Source: Ascaphus truei
Lineage: Eukaryota > Chordata > Amphibia > Anura > Ascaphidae
Length of the DNA stretch: 64,000 bases
Direction of reading: 5' to 3'
Assembly: GCA_036426205.1 (NCBI GenBank)
Contig: CM071567.1
Span: 293,398,847-293,462,846, forward strand
The position numbers and the translations under genes are program-made. How positions within the stretch are numbered: position 1 is the stretch's first letter; the number at the start of each line of letters is the position of its first letter. Positions 54,601 through 64,000 of the stretch are shown one piece after another. Below the pieces are notes generated by a model. The model was not told the DNA's origin. It made no database searches and saw only the letters and a program-made list of their open reading frames with translations.

Positions 54601-57600
54601 TGATTCTGTGGCTTACTAGAAGGTAGTAAAATGGGGAGACTTTGGGGAAACTGAGCTTTAAGTGCCTCATATTTCTATGTAAAACAAAAATCATTTTGAT
54701 ATAAAAATTATGCAACAACAAAACCTGCCGAAAGGCCTGGCATTATAAGGCGCAGAGGGTGTCAAGCATCAAAACCTTCCACCTGCAAACCTAGGGCAAA
54801 ACAAACAATTGCCCAGTATTTATCAAAATGAAATATGCCATTGTGTCCTAGAAGACATTTTTCATTAATAAATCTGTCAAGTTTTTGGGGGGTTTTTTGC
54901 ACTCGATTTTGAAACTAGGAGGTTGATAAATAATTCCCTATAGTATTTTCAAAGGGTTAACATCTGCTTTTGCTTGTACGACGTGCAACGTCAGCCCCAC
55001 CCACTGGAATGTTAATGACCAAGAAGGACAAAGGACTTTGCATTGAATCTGAACCCCTTCAGTGTACATCTGCGTCGCCCCACAGGGAGGCACCCTTTGG
55101 TGCAGCCAAAGCACAGCTAAAGGGTGTGTGCCGTTCACTGATGTTTGATGCTGTTAAAGCTGCTCTATTTCAATCTGAAACTCACCAGCCCTTTTATCCC
55201 CTGTACCCACTTTTCCAACTCTAACTGTCCATAAAATGTCTGTGAATTGACTGTATAACTCTGTTCATTTAATGTAACTATGTATTATCATAACTCTGTG
55301 CCCAGGACATACTTGAAAACGAGAGGTAGCTCTCAATGTATTACTTCCTGGTAAAACATGTTATAAATAAATAAATGCAAAATGGGATGGGACTGAACAC
55401 GAATGTATTAGTCTTGGTGAGGGTCCCAGGCTGCAATCCCCTAAATATGGGAAAACCAGAAATATATTTTGAAAGCATTAGGGAAAGGTAGCCAAAAAAT
55501 AAAAATGGCTGCATTTCAATGCACGTTTCACAGTTTGCTGATCTTTTACAAATAAGCAATTAATATACTTCAATTTCAAGCAAATTAATATATAGAGGAA
55601 ATGTTCTTACCTCGCCACCAAAGAAATGGTGATTAAACATGTTGTAATGGCAGAATTCCTCCTCATTGTAGAACTGTGAATACCTGCAAAATGTGTGGCT
55701 TTAGGATTGGGACATAGGATGCTTGTGCTGAACTTCACTATAACTTTGTGATAGAAAGGCCACTACCTCCATTTGTGGGCACAGAACACCAACCAATGCT
55801 GTCTGAGTGATGTCCAAGTCCCCATTTACCTCTGGGTTTTTTTTGCCAATTGTAGTGCTTGCTAGCATTTTAGGGTTGATCATCTTAGTATCCAATGTTA
55901 CTCACAATGCACCAGACTTGGCCCTTTCCTGCACAACTCCGGTAAGGATTTATACCCAACACATTCATTCTACAACAGGAAATGCCAACTCCAGTCCTCA
56001 AGGGCCACCAACAGGTCAGGTTTTAAGGATATCCCTGCTTCAGCACAGACGGCTCAGTCGTTGTGCCCTATCCATGTTAATTGCTAAGTGATCACTAGGT
56101 TATATTTGGTAGTAAGATCAGGCAATACAAATTATTTTTTTAGCCCAGCGACTATGATGGGGTAGAAGGCGTGGAAGGGAAAAGGCACATAAAACAATAG
56201 TTTAGACCCAATATCCAAGCCTCTTACACTAGGGCACATATTGAATTTCTTATCACATTAATTAAGTGGGTTTATTGGCTTTGCATCTCATCCCAGGCTA
56301 TGTTTAAAAGCGGTGTTTAAAGCAGCATGCATTGGATTAAGGGTTTCCCATGTAATGTGGACTTGAGACAAAAGGTGGCACTGTGTGCTCATTTGCATGT
56401 CGTTTCCCAGAATCCCTTGCTGCAGTGGAAACACTGTATGCTGGGTGATAATGGTGAAAGGCAGGGTTGCAGACCTGCCTAAGACATGTGAATGTGCTCA
56501 CAATTGATCTTTTTATATATAGATATATATCTAGATCTATACACACACCTTTTGTGTATGCTGATACAATATTGATGTACTTTATTTACAAAGGACTGTG
56601 CAAGTTCTAGGTGTACACTAGTTTTCTAGGAACCATTAGTAGGTAAGGGAAACTGCTGGGCAGCTCTTTTAATTTATTTTGTACATATACTTAAGCCAGA
56701 CAAATGGTGGAATATTTGGTCTGATTAAACTTGAAAGCAACCTGAAAATATAAATCAGATGCTTGGGTAAAGAAAAAAATATATATTGATGGAGTTACTG
56801 ATCAAGGCAAACTGCTTATATATCTACAAACAACACTGAACAATCACACAACCTGATATAAAAATGCCAACATGCCCAGTTGTTCCCATTGCAGAGTAAC
56901 ACCATGTTCTGTTTACCTGAGATCAATATCTAACAAGACGCTTTTCACCTTGGGCTTCGTTTCTTCAAAGGCACGAAGTCTTATCAGCTCATGTAGCCTA
57001 AAATATCAAAGAGTCATATGTGAGGTATAAACTGCAAAGTAGTGACAGGTAAATGCATGCAAACTCCAATCAATCTCAGCCCTAATTTCTCGCTATGCAC
57101 CACCCCGACTCTTGCGTTCTTCTCAAGGATGTCTTCTTTCTACCCCTTTTGTATCTAAAGCCCTCTCCCGCCTTAAACCTTTTCCACTGACTGCCCCACA
57201 CCTCTGGAATGCCCTTCCCCTCAGTACCCGACTAGCACCCTCTATATCCACCTATAAGACTCACCTTAAGACACACTTGCTTAAAGAAGCATATGAATAG
57301 CACTGGATAATCATGGACACAGGACACATAAAGCTTGGCCCCCTGCAGACGCACTTACTAGAATTCCCTCCTACTGTCTCTGTACGTTCTCCCTACCTAC
57401 CAATTAGATTGTAAGCTCCTCGGAGCAGGGACTCCTTCCTTAATGTTACTTTTATGTCTGAAGCACTTATTCCCATGATCTGTTATTTATATTATTTGTT
57501 ATTTATATGATATGTATTACTACTGTGAAGCGCTATGTACATTTATGGCGCTATATAAATAAAGACATACAATACAATTCATACAATAATACATTACTGA

Positions 57601-60600
57601 TTTAAACATCCTCACTGCAGATGGTTCTCTCCCTCAGAGGTAAACCCAAGTATGTGAAACGCAACTACATGTTTATACTGATTTGATTCCTCCAAGTATA
57701 GCGAAGTTGCATACAACGGGACAGCTGCCAATGCTGCTCTTATAGGTTTTCCAAAGCAGTCTTCCCATGTAAGCAATCGCCCTCTTCCTGTTCATAACAG
57801 AATTTGTCGTTTACATTTTCTACTTACGCTTTTGTTTGCAAAGCGATTTCCTTTGCTAAAACATTGGATATTTTGCTTTTCTCCGACACCGTATGCCTAC
57901 GGATATACCCCGTATGCCTACGGATATACCCCGTATGCCTACGGATATACCCCGTATGCCTACGGATATACCCCGTATGCCTACGGATATACCCCGTATG
58001 CCTACGGATATACCCCGTATGCCACGTCACGGGGTTGTCACAATTTATTTATTTGTAAAAATGTTTTACCAGGAAGTAACACATTGAGAGTTACCTCTCG
58101 TTTTCACGTATGCCCTGGGCATAGAGTTAAAATGACAAATAATACATGGTTACAAATACAGTTACATGAGTGAACAGGGTGAACGTAACATGGCACTTTG
58201 TCCCGGCTCAGCGACACGTCTATCCCATGGATGCACATACCTTGGAGTGCCAATAGAGAGCACTCGTCTGAAACCCAGGGCGATAATAGCATCCAGAAGA
58301 AATGTGCAGCTGCGGTCAGCAAACAGGTACTGTGCGTTGCTTTTCTTGTTTTCCAGGGGATGGAGCAGTTGACTGGGTCTCTTTAGTTGGGGTATGGAGA
58401 TGTCACCAAGCACGTGGTGGCCCGAGTGCCCGTCCCAATCCTCTTGCAGCAAAAGCTGCTGGCAATCGCTGCAAAACTTTCTTTTCGGCAATGGGAGCCG
58501 AGCAAACTCTTGAAACCTTTGTGTACAAAAATATAAACCTGGTATTAATGAAAATAGTTGTCATAGGGCAGGTCTGTAATTCAGGTTATACAGTATGCAA
58601 CATCTATTTTCACTGGGCAATAGGCAATATTCACTGAACAGAGCCCCTAAGCTTTTTATTCACCTCCCCTATCTGACACACAGAAGCTCCGGTACAGATA
58701 GGCATTGTTTTCATGTGATATAGTGATAAAACATTTCTACACATCGTTTGCTCGCAGTCAAACACAAACAATTCAAGAGAGGCAATCCAGGCAGTTTTTT
58801 CTTCACTTTTTTTTAATACAGAATTGAAGCAGGCGGCACCTGGAACCGAATCCCATTCAGGTTCAAGGAGATGGGAGCAGCGTAGGTGAGTGATGGCATG
58901 AGGGGGATGTTAAGGAGATGGGAGCAGCGTAGGTGAGTGATGGCATGAGGGGGATGTTAAGGAGATGGGAGCAGTGTAGGTGAGAAAAGTTGAAGTGCAG
59001 ACATGGAAAGGGGTTGGGAATGAATGGCCCTTTGTTCTAGTAAATCTAAACAACATATATTTATTTTTAATTAGATTTACTAGCACATTTATGGACTTTT
59101 ATTTATCGCAAAATATTACTGATATCTTTATCATGGAAGTTGTTTTTGGTTATTGCCCGACCCTAGCACAGACTGTGTTGATATTACTTTCTGTAGGTGT
59201 GTCCACCGGAGTTCATTAAGTGACAGGCGAGCCAGTCAGGCCCATGCTCAATGTGCTGGGAAGCCACATCCCTGTGCTTGGGGAAATTGTGCACCATTCA
59301 TTTGAATAAAGCACCTTCACAGTATTATGAATAGGGGCCGCAATGTTCGAGGGATTTAATTATTCAGGAAATGTCAGGTCAGCCCTTAGTCAACAGCGCG
59401 CGCACACCACATCTGGGGATAGTATATTGTACATTCATTAGGATGGCATCCAATGTGTGCCTAGTACTTAAGCAAAGACATTTTCCATGCATTGGACCCT
59501 AACATTTTACTGGAATACAATGTCATATTGCAACACAGATAAAAGAAGATTGTATAAAAGGTACCGTATCATGTACTGTTTGTGTGTCAGAAGGGGCTGT
59601 CGGCTTTGGTTGTATTCTTCTCGTGCTAAAAGCCTGGCTTGTGAAACCTGCAATTAAACATTTCATTTCTTAACACCGGTTGTGCTATATCCTGTAAAAT
59701 ATTTTCTTTGTAACTTTGTTAAACAATTGGGAAGGTAGGTTGCAACCCCAAATAATATACTACACCTTAATATTGCATGTGTGTCCTGCTAAAACCTTCT
59801 TCCCATGAAAAGCACAAGGGGAGCCTTACTTTTATTTTGCACTCTACCTGGGCTGGGAGAGGTATAGCAGGTGTAGTGTGGGCAGCATGTGATGGGTATA
59901 TATACACACAAGGTAGGTATACAGTAATTATAACTCCAAATTAAATACAGTACATATCTGCTCAAAGTCCCCTACAGAACCCTATTTCCATAATCTGAGA
60001 CATCCTGAATATTCTTCCATTTTAATCCAATAGATCTCAGATTACATATCCATCTAGCCACCTGCAAAGAAGTACTGGGAACAGCGAAGTTTAAACAATA
60101 TCCATTCAAACTGGAGACCAATGTGGGGGTTTTTTTTTTTTTTTTTAAATAAAATCAGTTCTGTACCATGAGAAAATACTTGGAGCATTTTTTTTTAAAC
60201 AACTCCGAATTACATTTGTAATTATAATGTAACAAGCATTTTTTGTTTCTATAGCAACTATTTACAAAGTCACATCCCCTTCTGAAACAGGCTCTGGCAC
60301 ACCCCTTTTTGAGCTCTGCCCTCTCACTAGCAGTTCACCAATTGTATCTGGTGACTGCCCGGTCACATGATCATCCCCACAGAACTTTGCATCTTTGGTC
60401 CCCTTCTGCTGCACTGACAGCCATTTAATGAAACCCCGAGCCAAATCTTTGCCGATCAATCGGCAATTTAGCTAATTACTTATTGTGTGGCTTGTATTGA
60501 TGCACATATGAAAGGGGGGAGGGAATTAATACATTTATAAAAATAAAAAAATAAAAAAAAACAGCAGCGTGGACTGCTGCTTTTACATGGTTTTACCTTT

Positions 60601-60715
60601 TCATCTTCCCACTGGAAGAAATGACAATCCTTTCTATCCCGACAGGCTGAACACGCATAGAACCTCCTGCCCTGTTCTTTTCCTTGAGAAACCTTTTCAA
60701 ACAGCAGTGTTGGGC
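48576..60715 (-). CDS. zcchc4: ZCCHC4, 28S rRNA N6-adenosine methyltransferase (5'-partial, 12 exons)
   Basis: ZCCHC4 uses S-adenosylmethionine to methylate N6 of one adenosine in 28S rRNA and acts in the nucleolus. Twelve minus-strand exons join in frame (1364 nt, 453 complete residues plus stop). In order they give a GRF-type zinc finger ([21 protein letters not shown]), a C2H2-like finger ([20 protein letters not shown]), the methyltransferase domain with catalytic motif DPPF (in [13 protein letters not shown]), a cysteine/histidine-rich region and a CCHC knuckle ([14 protein letters not shown]), ending in a Lys/Arg-rich tail. All zinc ligands visible in these segments are kept. The first coding exon, about 43 residues in mammals and carrying the first Cys of the GRF finger (CPHG), was not found. 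The tail is about 20 residues shorter than in human. The gene converges on ANAPC4. Confidence 0.95.
48800..50120. repeat. Dispersed repeat with internal near-duplications in ZCCHC4 intron 12
   Basis: Segments around 49240-49480 and 49560-49860 resemble each other (GGCAAGTGCAAGTAT-like, GCAAATGGACAGAGTAAACA / GCAAATGGACAAATTAAGCC). Ends in CATTTCGCGCCTTGTTTGGC and GCTTTGTCAAGGTGTGAGG. Class not determined. Confidence 0.5.
50440..50584 (-). CDS. zcchc4: ZCCHC4 coding exon 12 (CCHC zinc knuckle)
   Basis: Reads [20 protein letters not shown], then the knuckle [14 protein letters not shown] (C-x2-C-x4-H-x4-C). Acceptor TTGCTCCTCAG, donor GAA|GTAAGT. Confidence 0.95.
50891..50942 (-). CDS. zcchc4: ZCCHC4 coding exon 11 (52 nt)
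   Basis: Reads [17 protein letters not shown] plus one base. Acceptor ATTTCTCTACAG, donor CAT|GTAAGC. Continues the Cys/His-rich region. Confidence 0.94.
51369..51444 (-). CDS. zcchc4: ZCCHC4 coding exon 10 (Cys-rich)
   Basis: Reads [20 protein letters not shown], then SCTSK. Acceptor TTGGTTTAG, donor AAG|GTAATG. Paired Cys motifs bind zinc. Confidence 0.95.
51793..51880 (+). mobile_element. Non-LTR retrotransposon 3' tail
   Basis: GCCCAGGACATACTTGAAAA ... TTACTTCCTGGTAAAATATT and an ATAAATAAATAAATAA tail. The same tail occurs at 55283-55376 and, reversed, at 58040-58150. Confidence 0.7.
51885..52152. mobile_element. hAT (Tip100-like) MITE, copy 2
   Basis: GC-rich body with GCGTTGCCATGGCAATGG and CCTTGGGGAAGAGCGAGG, right end CCCCAGTTTGCGCACCCCTG. 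It stops 50 bp from ZCCHC4 exon 9. Confidence 0.55.
52203..52324 (-). CDS. zcchc4: ZCCHC4 coding exon 9
   Basis: Reads [20 protein letters not shown], then [20 protein letters not shown] plus two bases. Acceptor TGCTTTCAG, donor CAG|GTACGC. Final part of the methyltransferase domain. Confidence 0.95.
52583..52834. repeat. 63-bp tandem repeat (4 copies)
   Basis: Unit contains TAGTATTAGCATTCTGTCGT, GTATCTACATAACACTCCCA and TTAATTATAACCTCTGATTT. Starts at 52586, 52649, 52712 and 52775. Copies are almost identical, so the expansion is recent. In ZCCHC4 intron 8, 95 bp from exon 8. Confidence 0.95.
52929..53026 (-). CDS. zcchc4: ZCCHC4 coding exon 8
   Basis: Reads [20 protein letters not shown], then [12 protein letters not shown]. 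Acceptor TTACCTTCAG, donor CAG|GTAAGA. Confidence 0.95.
53449..53691. mobile_element. hAT (Tip100-like) MITE, copy 3
   Basis: 243 bp, ends CAGGGGTGCGCAA and TTTGCGCACCCCTG. Flanks AACTAACC and ATCTAATC agree at 6 of 8 bases. Body has long C runs. Confidence 0.65.
53972..54122 (-). CDS. zcchc4: ZCCHC4 coding exon 7 (DPPF catalytic motif)
   Basis: Contains [20 protein letters not shown] and [17 protein letters not shown] is the N6-adenine methyltransferase motif IV, and it is intact. Acceptor GTCTTTCAG, donor CAG|GTATGT. Confidence 0.97.
54960..55376 (+). mobile_element. Non-LTR retrotransposon 3' region
   Basis: Ends GTGCCCAGGACATACTTGAA ... ACTTCCTGGTAAAACATG and ATAAATAAAT. The upstream part (GACCAAGAAGGACAAAGGAC) probably belongs to the same element. 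In ZCCHC4 intron 6. Confidence 0.6.
55611..55683 (-). CDS. zcchc4: ZCCHC4 coding exon 6
   Basis: Reads [20 protein letters not shown], then FGGE. Acceptor CATTTTGCAG, donor GAG|GTAAGA. The [10 protein letters not shown] core is unchanged from mammals. Confidence 0.95.
55980..56062. mobile_element. hAT-like fold-back MITE fragment
   Basis: One arm only: CCAACTCCAGTCCTCAAGGG, AGGTTTTAAGGATATCCCTG, CTTCAGCACAGACGGCTCAG. Confidence 0.6.
56340..56560. repeat. Dispersed repeat, uninterrupted copy
   Basis: CTGTGTGCTCATTTGCATGT ... GACCTGCCTAAGACATGTGA. It is the empty-site counterpart of 9152-10680, where a Harbinger-like element sits at the CCTAAG position. Confidence 0.75.
56917..56997 (-). CDS. 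zcchc4: ZCCHC4 coding exon 5
   Basis: Reads [20 protein letters not shown], then LLDIDL plus two bases. Acceptor GATATTTTAG, donor CAG|GTAAAC. Holds the conserved LLDID methyltransferase strand. Confidence 0.94.
57073..57575 (+). mobile_element. L2-like LINE 3' end, copy 2
   Basis: Encodes [40 protein letters not shown] and HLLKEAYE. Followed by TTAGATTGTAAGCTCCTCGG and GGCGCTATATAAATAAAGAC, as in the copy at 21545-22105. Confidence 0.75.
57885..58025. repeat. 21-bp minisatellite (about 6.5 copies)
   Basis: Unit TATGCCTACGGATATACCCC plus G. The copies are identical. The 21-bp period equals seven codons, so frames read YAYGYTP or MPTDIPR without end; these are not genes. In ZCCHC4 intron 4. 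Confidence 0.96.
58040..58150 (-). mobile_element. Non-LTR retrotransposon 3' tail (reverse)
   Basis: Reverse of the 51793 and 55283 tails: AATTTATTTATTTG, TTTTACCAGGAAGTAACACA, TTGAGAGTTACCTCTCG. Ends 90 bp from ZCCHC4 exon 4. Confidence 0.7.
58241..58516 (-). CDS. zcchc4: ZCCHC4 coding exon 4 (C2H2-like finger, start of methyltransferase domain)
   Basis: Largest exon (276 nt). Contains [40 protein letters not shown] and [13 protein letters not shown]. Acceptor TGTACACAAAG is pyrimidine-poor, but the codon phase from exon 3 (CG+G, Arg) fits it. Donor AAG|GTATGT. Confidence 0.94.
58862..58984. repeat. 47-bp tandem repeat (about 2.6 copies)
   Basis: Unit AAGGAGATGGGAGCAGCGTA followed by GGTGAGTGATGGCATGAGGG and GGATGTT. 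In ZCCHC4 intron 3. Confidence 0.9.
59565..59647 (-). CDS. zcchc4: ZCCHC4 coding exon 3
   Basis: Reads [20 protein letters not shown], then THKQYMI plus two bases. Acceptor TTAATTGCAG, donor ACG|GTACCT. It aligns with the mammalian linker at the same length. Confidence 0.88.
60100..60584. mobile_element. TTAA-target MITE, copy 4
   Basis: Shares TCTATAGCAACTATTTACAA and ACAGGCTCTGGCACACCCCT with 24099-24563, ends GTGGACTGCTGCTTTTAC just before ZCCHC4 exon 2. The exon's donor lies 12 bp away. Confidence 0.6.
60597..60715 (-). CDS. zcchc4: ZCCHC4 coding exon 2 (GRF zinc finger)
   Basis: Reads [20 protein letters not shown], then [19 protein letters not shown]. Minus-strand acceptor CTCACTATAG, donor AAG|GTAAAA. 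It opens with the last two bases of a Gly codon, so a coding exon must precede it. Confidence 0.95.
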
Positions 60716-61377
60716 CTATAGTGAGAAGTCAGATACTGTGTCAATGCTTTCAGTTCCTTTGTTGGGTTGCCAATTAACTGCAGCCTTTATTCTGTGCAAC
60801 TCATAAGATCTCTGTCCATCGCTTTCCAAGATGTCTCTGATGTATTCAGCAGTACAATGGAAATGTGGGATGGGTGTTAGGGATAATAGAACACAAAAAA
60901 AATAAAAATAAAAATACTTATATACACTAATGCAGTAGGTAGAAAGTTTTGTGACTTGCACGTATGTTAGAAATAAACCTTATAGAAGTAAAATATAGTG
61001 GGCTCTAAAAGATTCATAGACACAACCAATTAGTTTTATGCATAATGCCATTTTTTTGTCACAGCAAACCTATACGTGGCAACAGGTTGATTCTCTAATA
61101 CAGGCCCTGCATAAAATAGAAGTAACTTAATAACACACATTCCTTTGTGAGCTGTATATGACTAAACATAGGAAAATAATTCCAAGACAAGAAATGTCCT
61201 ATTTCCCATTACTTGTAGGAAACGGAGATTTTGATGAATGTGAGAAAGATACACACAAGATAGTCTGAAAAATTAAACTGAGAACTCCTACAACGTTGTC
61301 ACTGGGGGTTTCATTAGATTATTGACCCACATTGGTGTTGACATTTCTGATCCCTTTCCCTTGTGTCACCCCGCCCT

Positions 61378-61446
61378 CCCTTTGATATAGCAATGTCTAT
61401 ACATCCCCCCTCCCTTGTATATAGGGATGTCTATACATCCCCCTAC
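61378..61446. repeat. Copies of the GGGATGTCTATACATCCC minisatellite
   Basis: Two units of the repeat that is expanded at 62028-62345: AATGTCTATACATCCCCCCT and GGGATGTCTATACATCCCCC, separated by TCCCTTGTATATA. GC-rich DNA follows (61445-61600). Confidence 0.85.
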
Positions 61447-62027
61447 GCGCCTGGCTGCCGGGCTTCTCGTCCGCTCGCGTTTCTGGCACGCATTCACCCC
61501 CTCCTTGATGATGAGTGCATGGCCGTCCTGCCACAGTCTTTTGCCCATAGCCACCACAAGAGTCGGTCGGGCGTTTCCATTTTGGTTGGCACTTACATGC
61601 GCACGTAAAGTATCAGTAATTGCTCTTGGTAAACATTGAGTCTTCCCCCAGAAACTGACAGAGCAGCGAGCAGGATAAAGTGGTGAGTGAGTGAGGGATA
61701 GTAGCAGATAGAGGAAAGAGAATGTAGCAGCAGAATCAGAAAGAAAAGGGACGGTTGCTGCAGAGTGCTCAGAATTAATTAATTAAACTCTTATTCCATT
61801 GCACTGTGTGTAGTAATGTTGAATTAACAACTCATTTAAAATCAAATCTGATATATATAATACTGTTAAACAATATGTATATTTTAATTGTGTGTGTATG
61901 TGATGTGTACAATTCAATGTGTATTAAAATTAATAAGTGGCTTGTTCTTGTATAGCGTCTGCTAGTTTTACATTAGCACTTTACAGAGACATTTTGCAGG
62001 CAACAGGGCCCTACGGGACTCCTGGGA

Positions 62028-62345
62028 ATAGGGATGTCTATACATCCCCCCTCCCTTGTATTAGAAGGATGTCTATAATCCCCCCCTTGTATATAGGGAT
62101 GTCTATACATCCCCCCTCCCTTGTATATAGGGATGTCTACATCCCCCCCCCTTGTATATAGGATGTCTATACATCCCCCTCCTTTATATAGGGTGTCTAT
62201 ACATTCCCCCCTCCCTTGTATATAGCTAATGTGCTAGACATACCCCCCCCTTTCATATAGTATTGTCTATTATCCCCCCTCCCTTTATATAGGGATGTCT
62301 TATACTCCCCCCTCCCTGCCTATAGCAATTGTCTATACACCCCCA
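62028..62345. repeat. Hairpin-bearing minisatellite (about 34-bp unit, 9 copies)
   Basis: Unit GGGATGTCTATACATCCCCC plus TCCCTTGTATATA. Each unit holds the inverted repeat GGGATGT-CTAT-ACATCCC. Copies differ by small deletions. Confidence 0.88.
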
Positions 62346-62379
62346 CTCTATCCCATCTGGTTTCTCAAGTCCCCAGGAC

Positions 62380-63070
62380 CCTGACCGAGTCACTGTGGTG
62401 ACAAGGAGGGATCCAGGGGCTTGTGACTGGAACAGAAGGGTGGGCAGCTCTCAACGTGTGGGCAGTGAGGCGCTGTGCAGGCTACCCTGGCTCAAGAGGA
62501 ACTTTATCCCTCAGCTGGCTCCATCATCCACACAGTCCCATCCACAGGAACTCTCCAGCTACTGCTGCAGGGGCAAGCAGCTGACCTGCCCAACTCATCC
62601 TCAACACACGGGACCAGGCCGGAAGCACGGCCCGCCATCTTTGGTGAGGGTAAAATGGCAGCTCTACCTACAGCACACACACATAACACTGCCGAAACCC
62701 AGCTATGGGGCGTGCAAAGACGACTCGGTCAAATTAACGCCTCTCCAATAGAACCCAACAAGAGGGTCTGTTTTGTTTAGTGTTACGCTGTTGCAATGAA
62801 TTAGGTTATACACATTCCCCCCCCTTCTCATGGTGCGCACCAGGTTTATGCCCAGAGGTAAAGATGGCCACCGCGAGTATCACGTTCAAGAGCGTAATAG
62901 ACGAGTACGACTCAGGTACGGTACGGTAGATAGAGGAGGTCTAATGGCAGCTCACAGGCTCCTACTCAGGACAGGACGGTACATGAAGAGGCTGCAGCGA
63001 TATCGATCAGAGGGACACTGGAGATCCTCCGGCTGCAGTAGATGCTTCCAAGCACCTAGCAAGTAAGCTC
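62380..63070. promoter_or_regulatory. GC-richer unique block, possible ZCCHC4 promoter area
   Basis: Higher CpG than its surroundings and no clear repeat. On the minus strand it holds AAAGATGGCGGGCCG (ATG at 62638), like the YY1-type start-codon context of many ubiquitously expressed genes. The following frame (MAGRASGLVPCVEDELG) does not show the expected VPAPLCPHG-like end or a convincing donor, so it is not called as ZCCHC4 exon 1. Plus-strand frames here resemble no known protein. Confidence 0.25.
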
Positions 63071-63154
63071 CCCTGTCGCTTAAAATATCAATCTCACATA
63101 CAGGACAATTAATTTTTTTTATACAGTGTGCATGTCTTCCTGAAAAAGATGAAG

Positions 63155-63400
63155 CATCTTTAAAGCTGCGCAGTTATATTCATATCCTGCATGTGTGTTT
63201 GTTTTAATAATCAGTTTGTTAGTAAGAAATAATACTTTTAGCATTTTCTGTTTTTAAAAAAAACAACTTTGAAAGACCAATTTTCTTGTATTCTATTTAA
63301 AACAGCATTGCTAAGGCATTGCCCCTTCATGTCCTGTCACAAGCTTTGGCACACCCCTCGTCAGCCCTGCCCTCCCTCTCTTAACGTGCACTAGCATATG
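63155..63400. mobile_element. TTAA-target MITE fragment, copy 5 (reversed)
   Basis: Begins TTTAAAGCTGCGCAGTTATA and contains AACTTTGAAAGACCAATTTT and CACAAGCTTTGGCACACCCC, the complement of segments in copies 1 and 2. Confidence 0.55.
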
Positions 63401-64000
63401 GTCAATGATCTCCTCATAGTACATTCAAGGAAGCTGGAGAAAAGGGATCAGCCATGCATAGCAGCTCGGATAGGCGATTTCAAACTTATTACAGTGTTTA
63501 TTCCATTCATTGCACGTGTATATAATGTAAAATGTAATAATTCCATTATAGCAAAACGTGTATATGTGAATATTATTTAGATGTATATGTATGTTACTGA
63601 AATGTGGAGTGTGAGTGTGTAGGTAAAAAACACAATACACTTACATGATATATATATATGTGTATTATATATTGTATATATGATGTATATGTTGAAGTTA
63701 TGTGAGTAAAAAAGTGACAAAAACCCTCCATAGCAAGGCAAATAGCAAATGGAAATATTACGTTGCTCATTTGTTATGTTATCTATATATATATATATAC
63801 CACACACACTTCAAATACGAATAGTGATTTCACGTAAATGATATATAATATTCACTTCGGGGAGTAAGAGTGACTGTTGTTGTTCCTTTTTTGTATCATC
63901 ATTGAATGGTTTGCACCCTCTCTTTACGTTATTTTTAACTAGCTGAGAGACCGGCGTTGCCCGGGATGTAATGTTCCCGCTCCTCTCTCTTCCTCACCCC
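63401..64000. other. AT-rich end of window
   Basis: No gene or clear repeat apart from short TA and TATG runs (63650-63690, 63782-63800). The last bases include ACCGGCGTTGCCCGGGATG, a palindromic-looking motif I associate loosely with repeat ends in many animal genomes. Confidence 0.4.

Noticed and set aside
57804..58173. YAYGYTP-repeat frames resembling a structural protein
   Set aside because: 21-bp minisatellite in a ZCCHC4 intron, open in several frames and on both strands.
62504..62689. Minus-strand frame with MAGRASGLVPCVEDELG as ZCCHC4 exon 1
   Set aside because: Start context is attractive, but there is no CPHG-like end, no good donor in the required phase, and part of it (CATCATCCACACAGTCC) resembles sequence at 43410.
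62830..63066. Plus-strand 78-codon frame, Arg-rich, ending at a GTAAGC donor-like site
   Set aside because: No recognisable family and no second exon; kept only as part of the GC-rich block.

Overview
This window is vertebrate nuclear DNA, most likely from a frog. It has two spliced, conserved protein genes in a sea of dispersed repeats. The repeats (Penelope-like, L2-like, hAT, Harbinger, Tigger-like and TTAA-target elements, long fold-backs and many minisatellites) and the kilobase introns suggest an amphibian. The species cannot be named. I see no bacterial, viral or CRISPR content.

Plus strand, about 800-40124: ANAPC4, the WD40/helical scaffold subunit of the anaphase-promoting complex. 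I placed 28 coding exons between 1707 and 39752. They join in frame into 2388 nt (795 residues plus stop). A probable non-coding first exon ends at 983, in a GC-rich promoter-like stretch just right of a 27-bp minisatellite that runs off the left edge. Intron 3 uses a GC-AG splice pair. Several exons are very small (27, 39, 43 and 45 nt).

Intergenic, about 40125-48280: only repeats, including a 1.4-kb hAT-like element with an 8-bp target duplication, a Harbinger-like element with long TG/CA tracts, a decayed L2-like reverse transcriptase and fold-back repeats.

Minus strand, 60715 down to about 48280: ZCCHC4, the 28S rRNA N6-adenosine methyltransferase. Twelve coding exons were placed, covering the GRF-type zinc finger, a C2H2-like finger, the methyltransferase domain with its DPPF motif, the cysteine-rich region and the CCHC knuckle. 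The first coding exon (about 43 residues in mammals) was not found; it lies right of 60715 or outside the window. The two genes converge tail to tail, whereas in human, as far as I recall, they are tandem on one strand.

Nothing here looks like a new multi-gene system. The most useful observations are the complete exon maps, the GC-AG intron, the convergent orientation, a probable assembly false duplication around the N gap at 14616-14680, and mobile-element insertions whose target duplications can be read against related empty sites inside the window.
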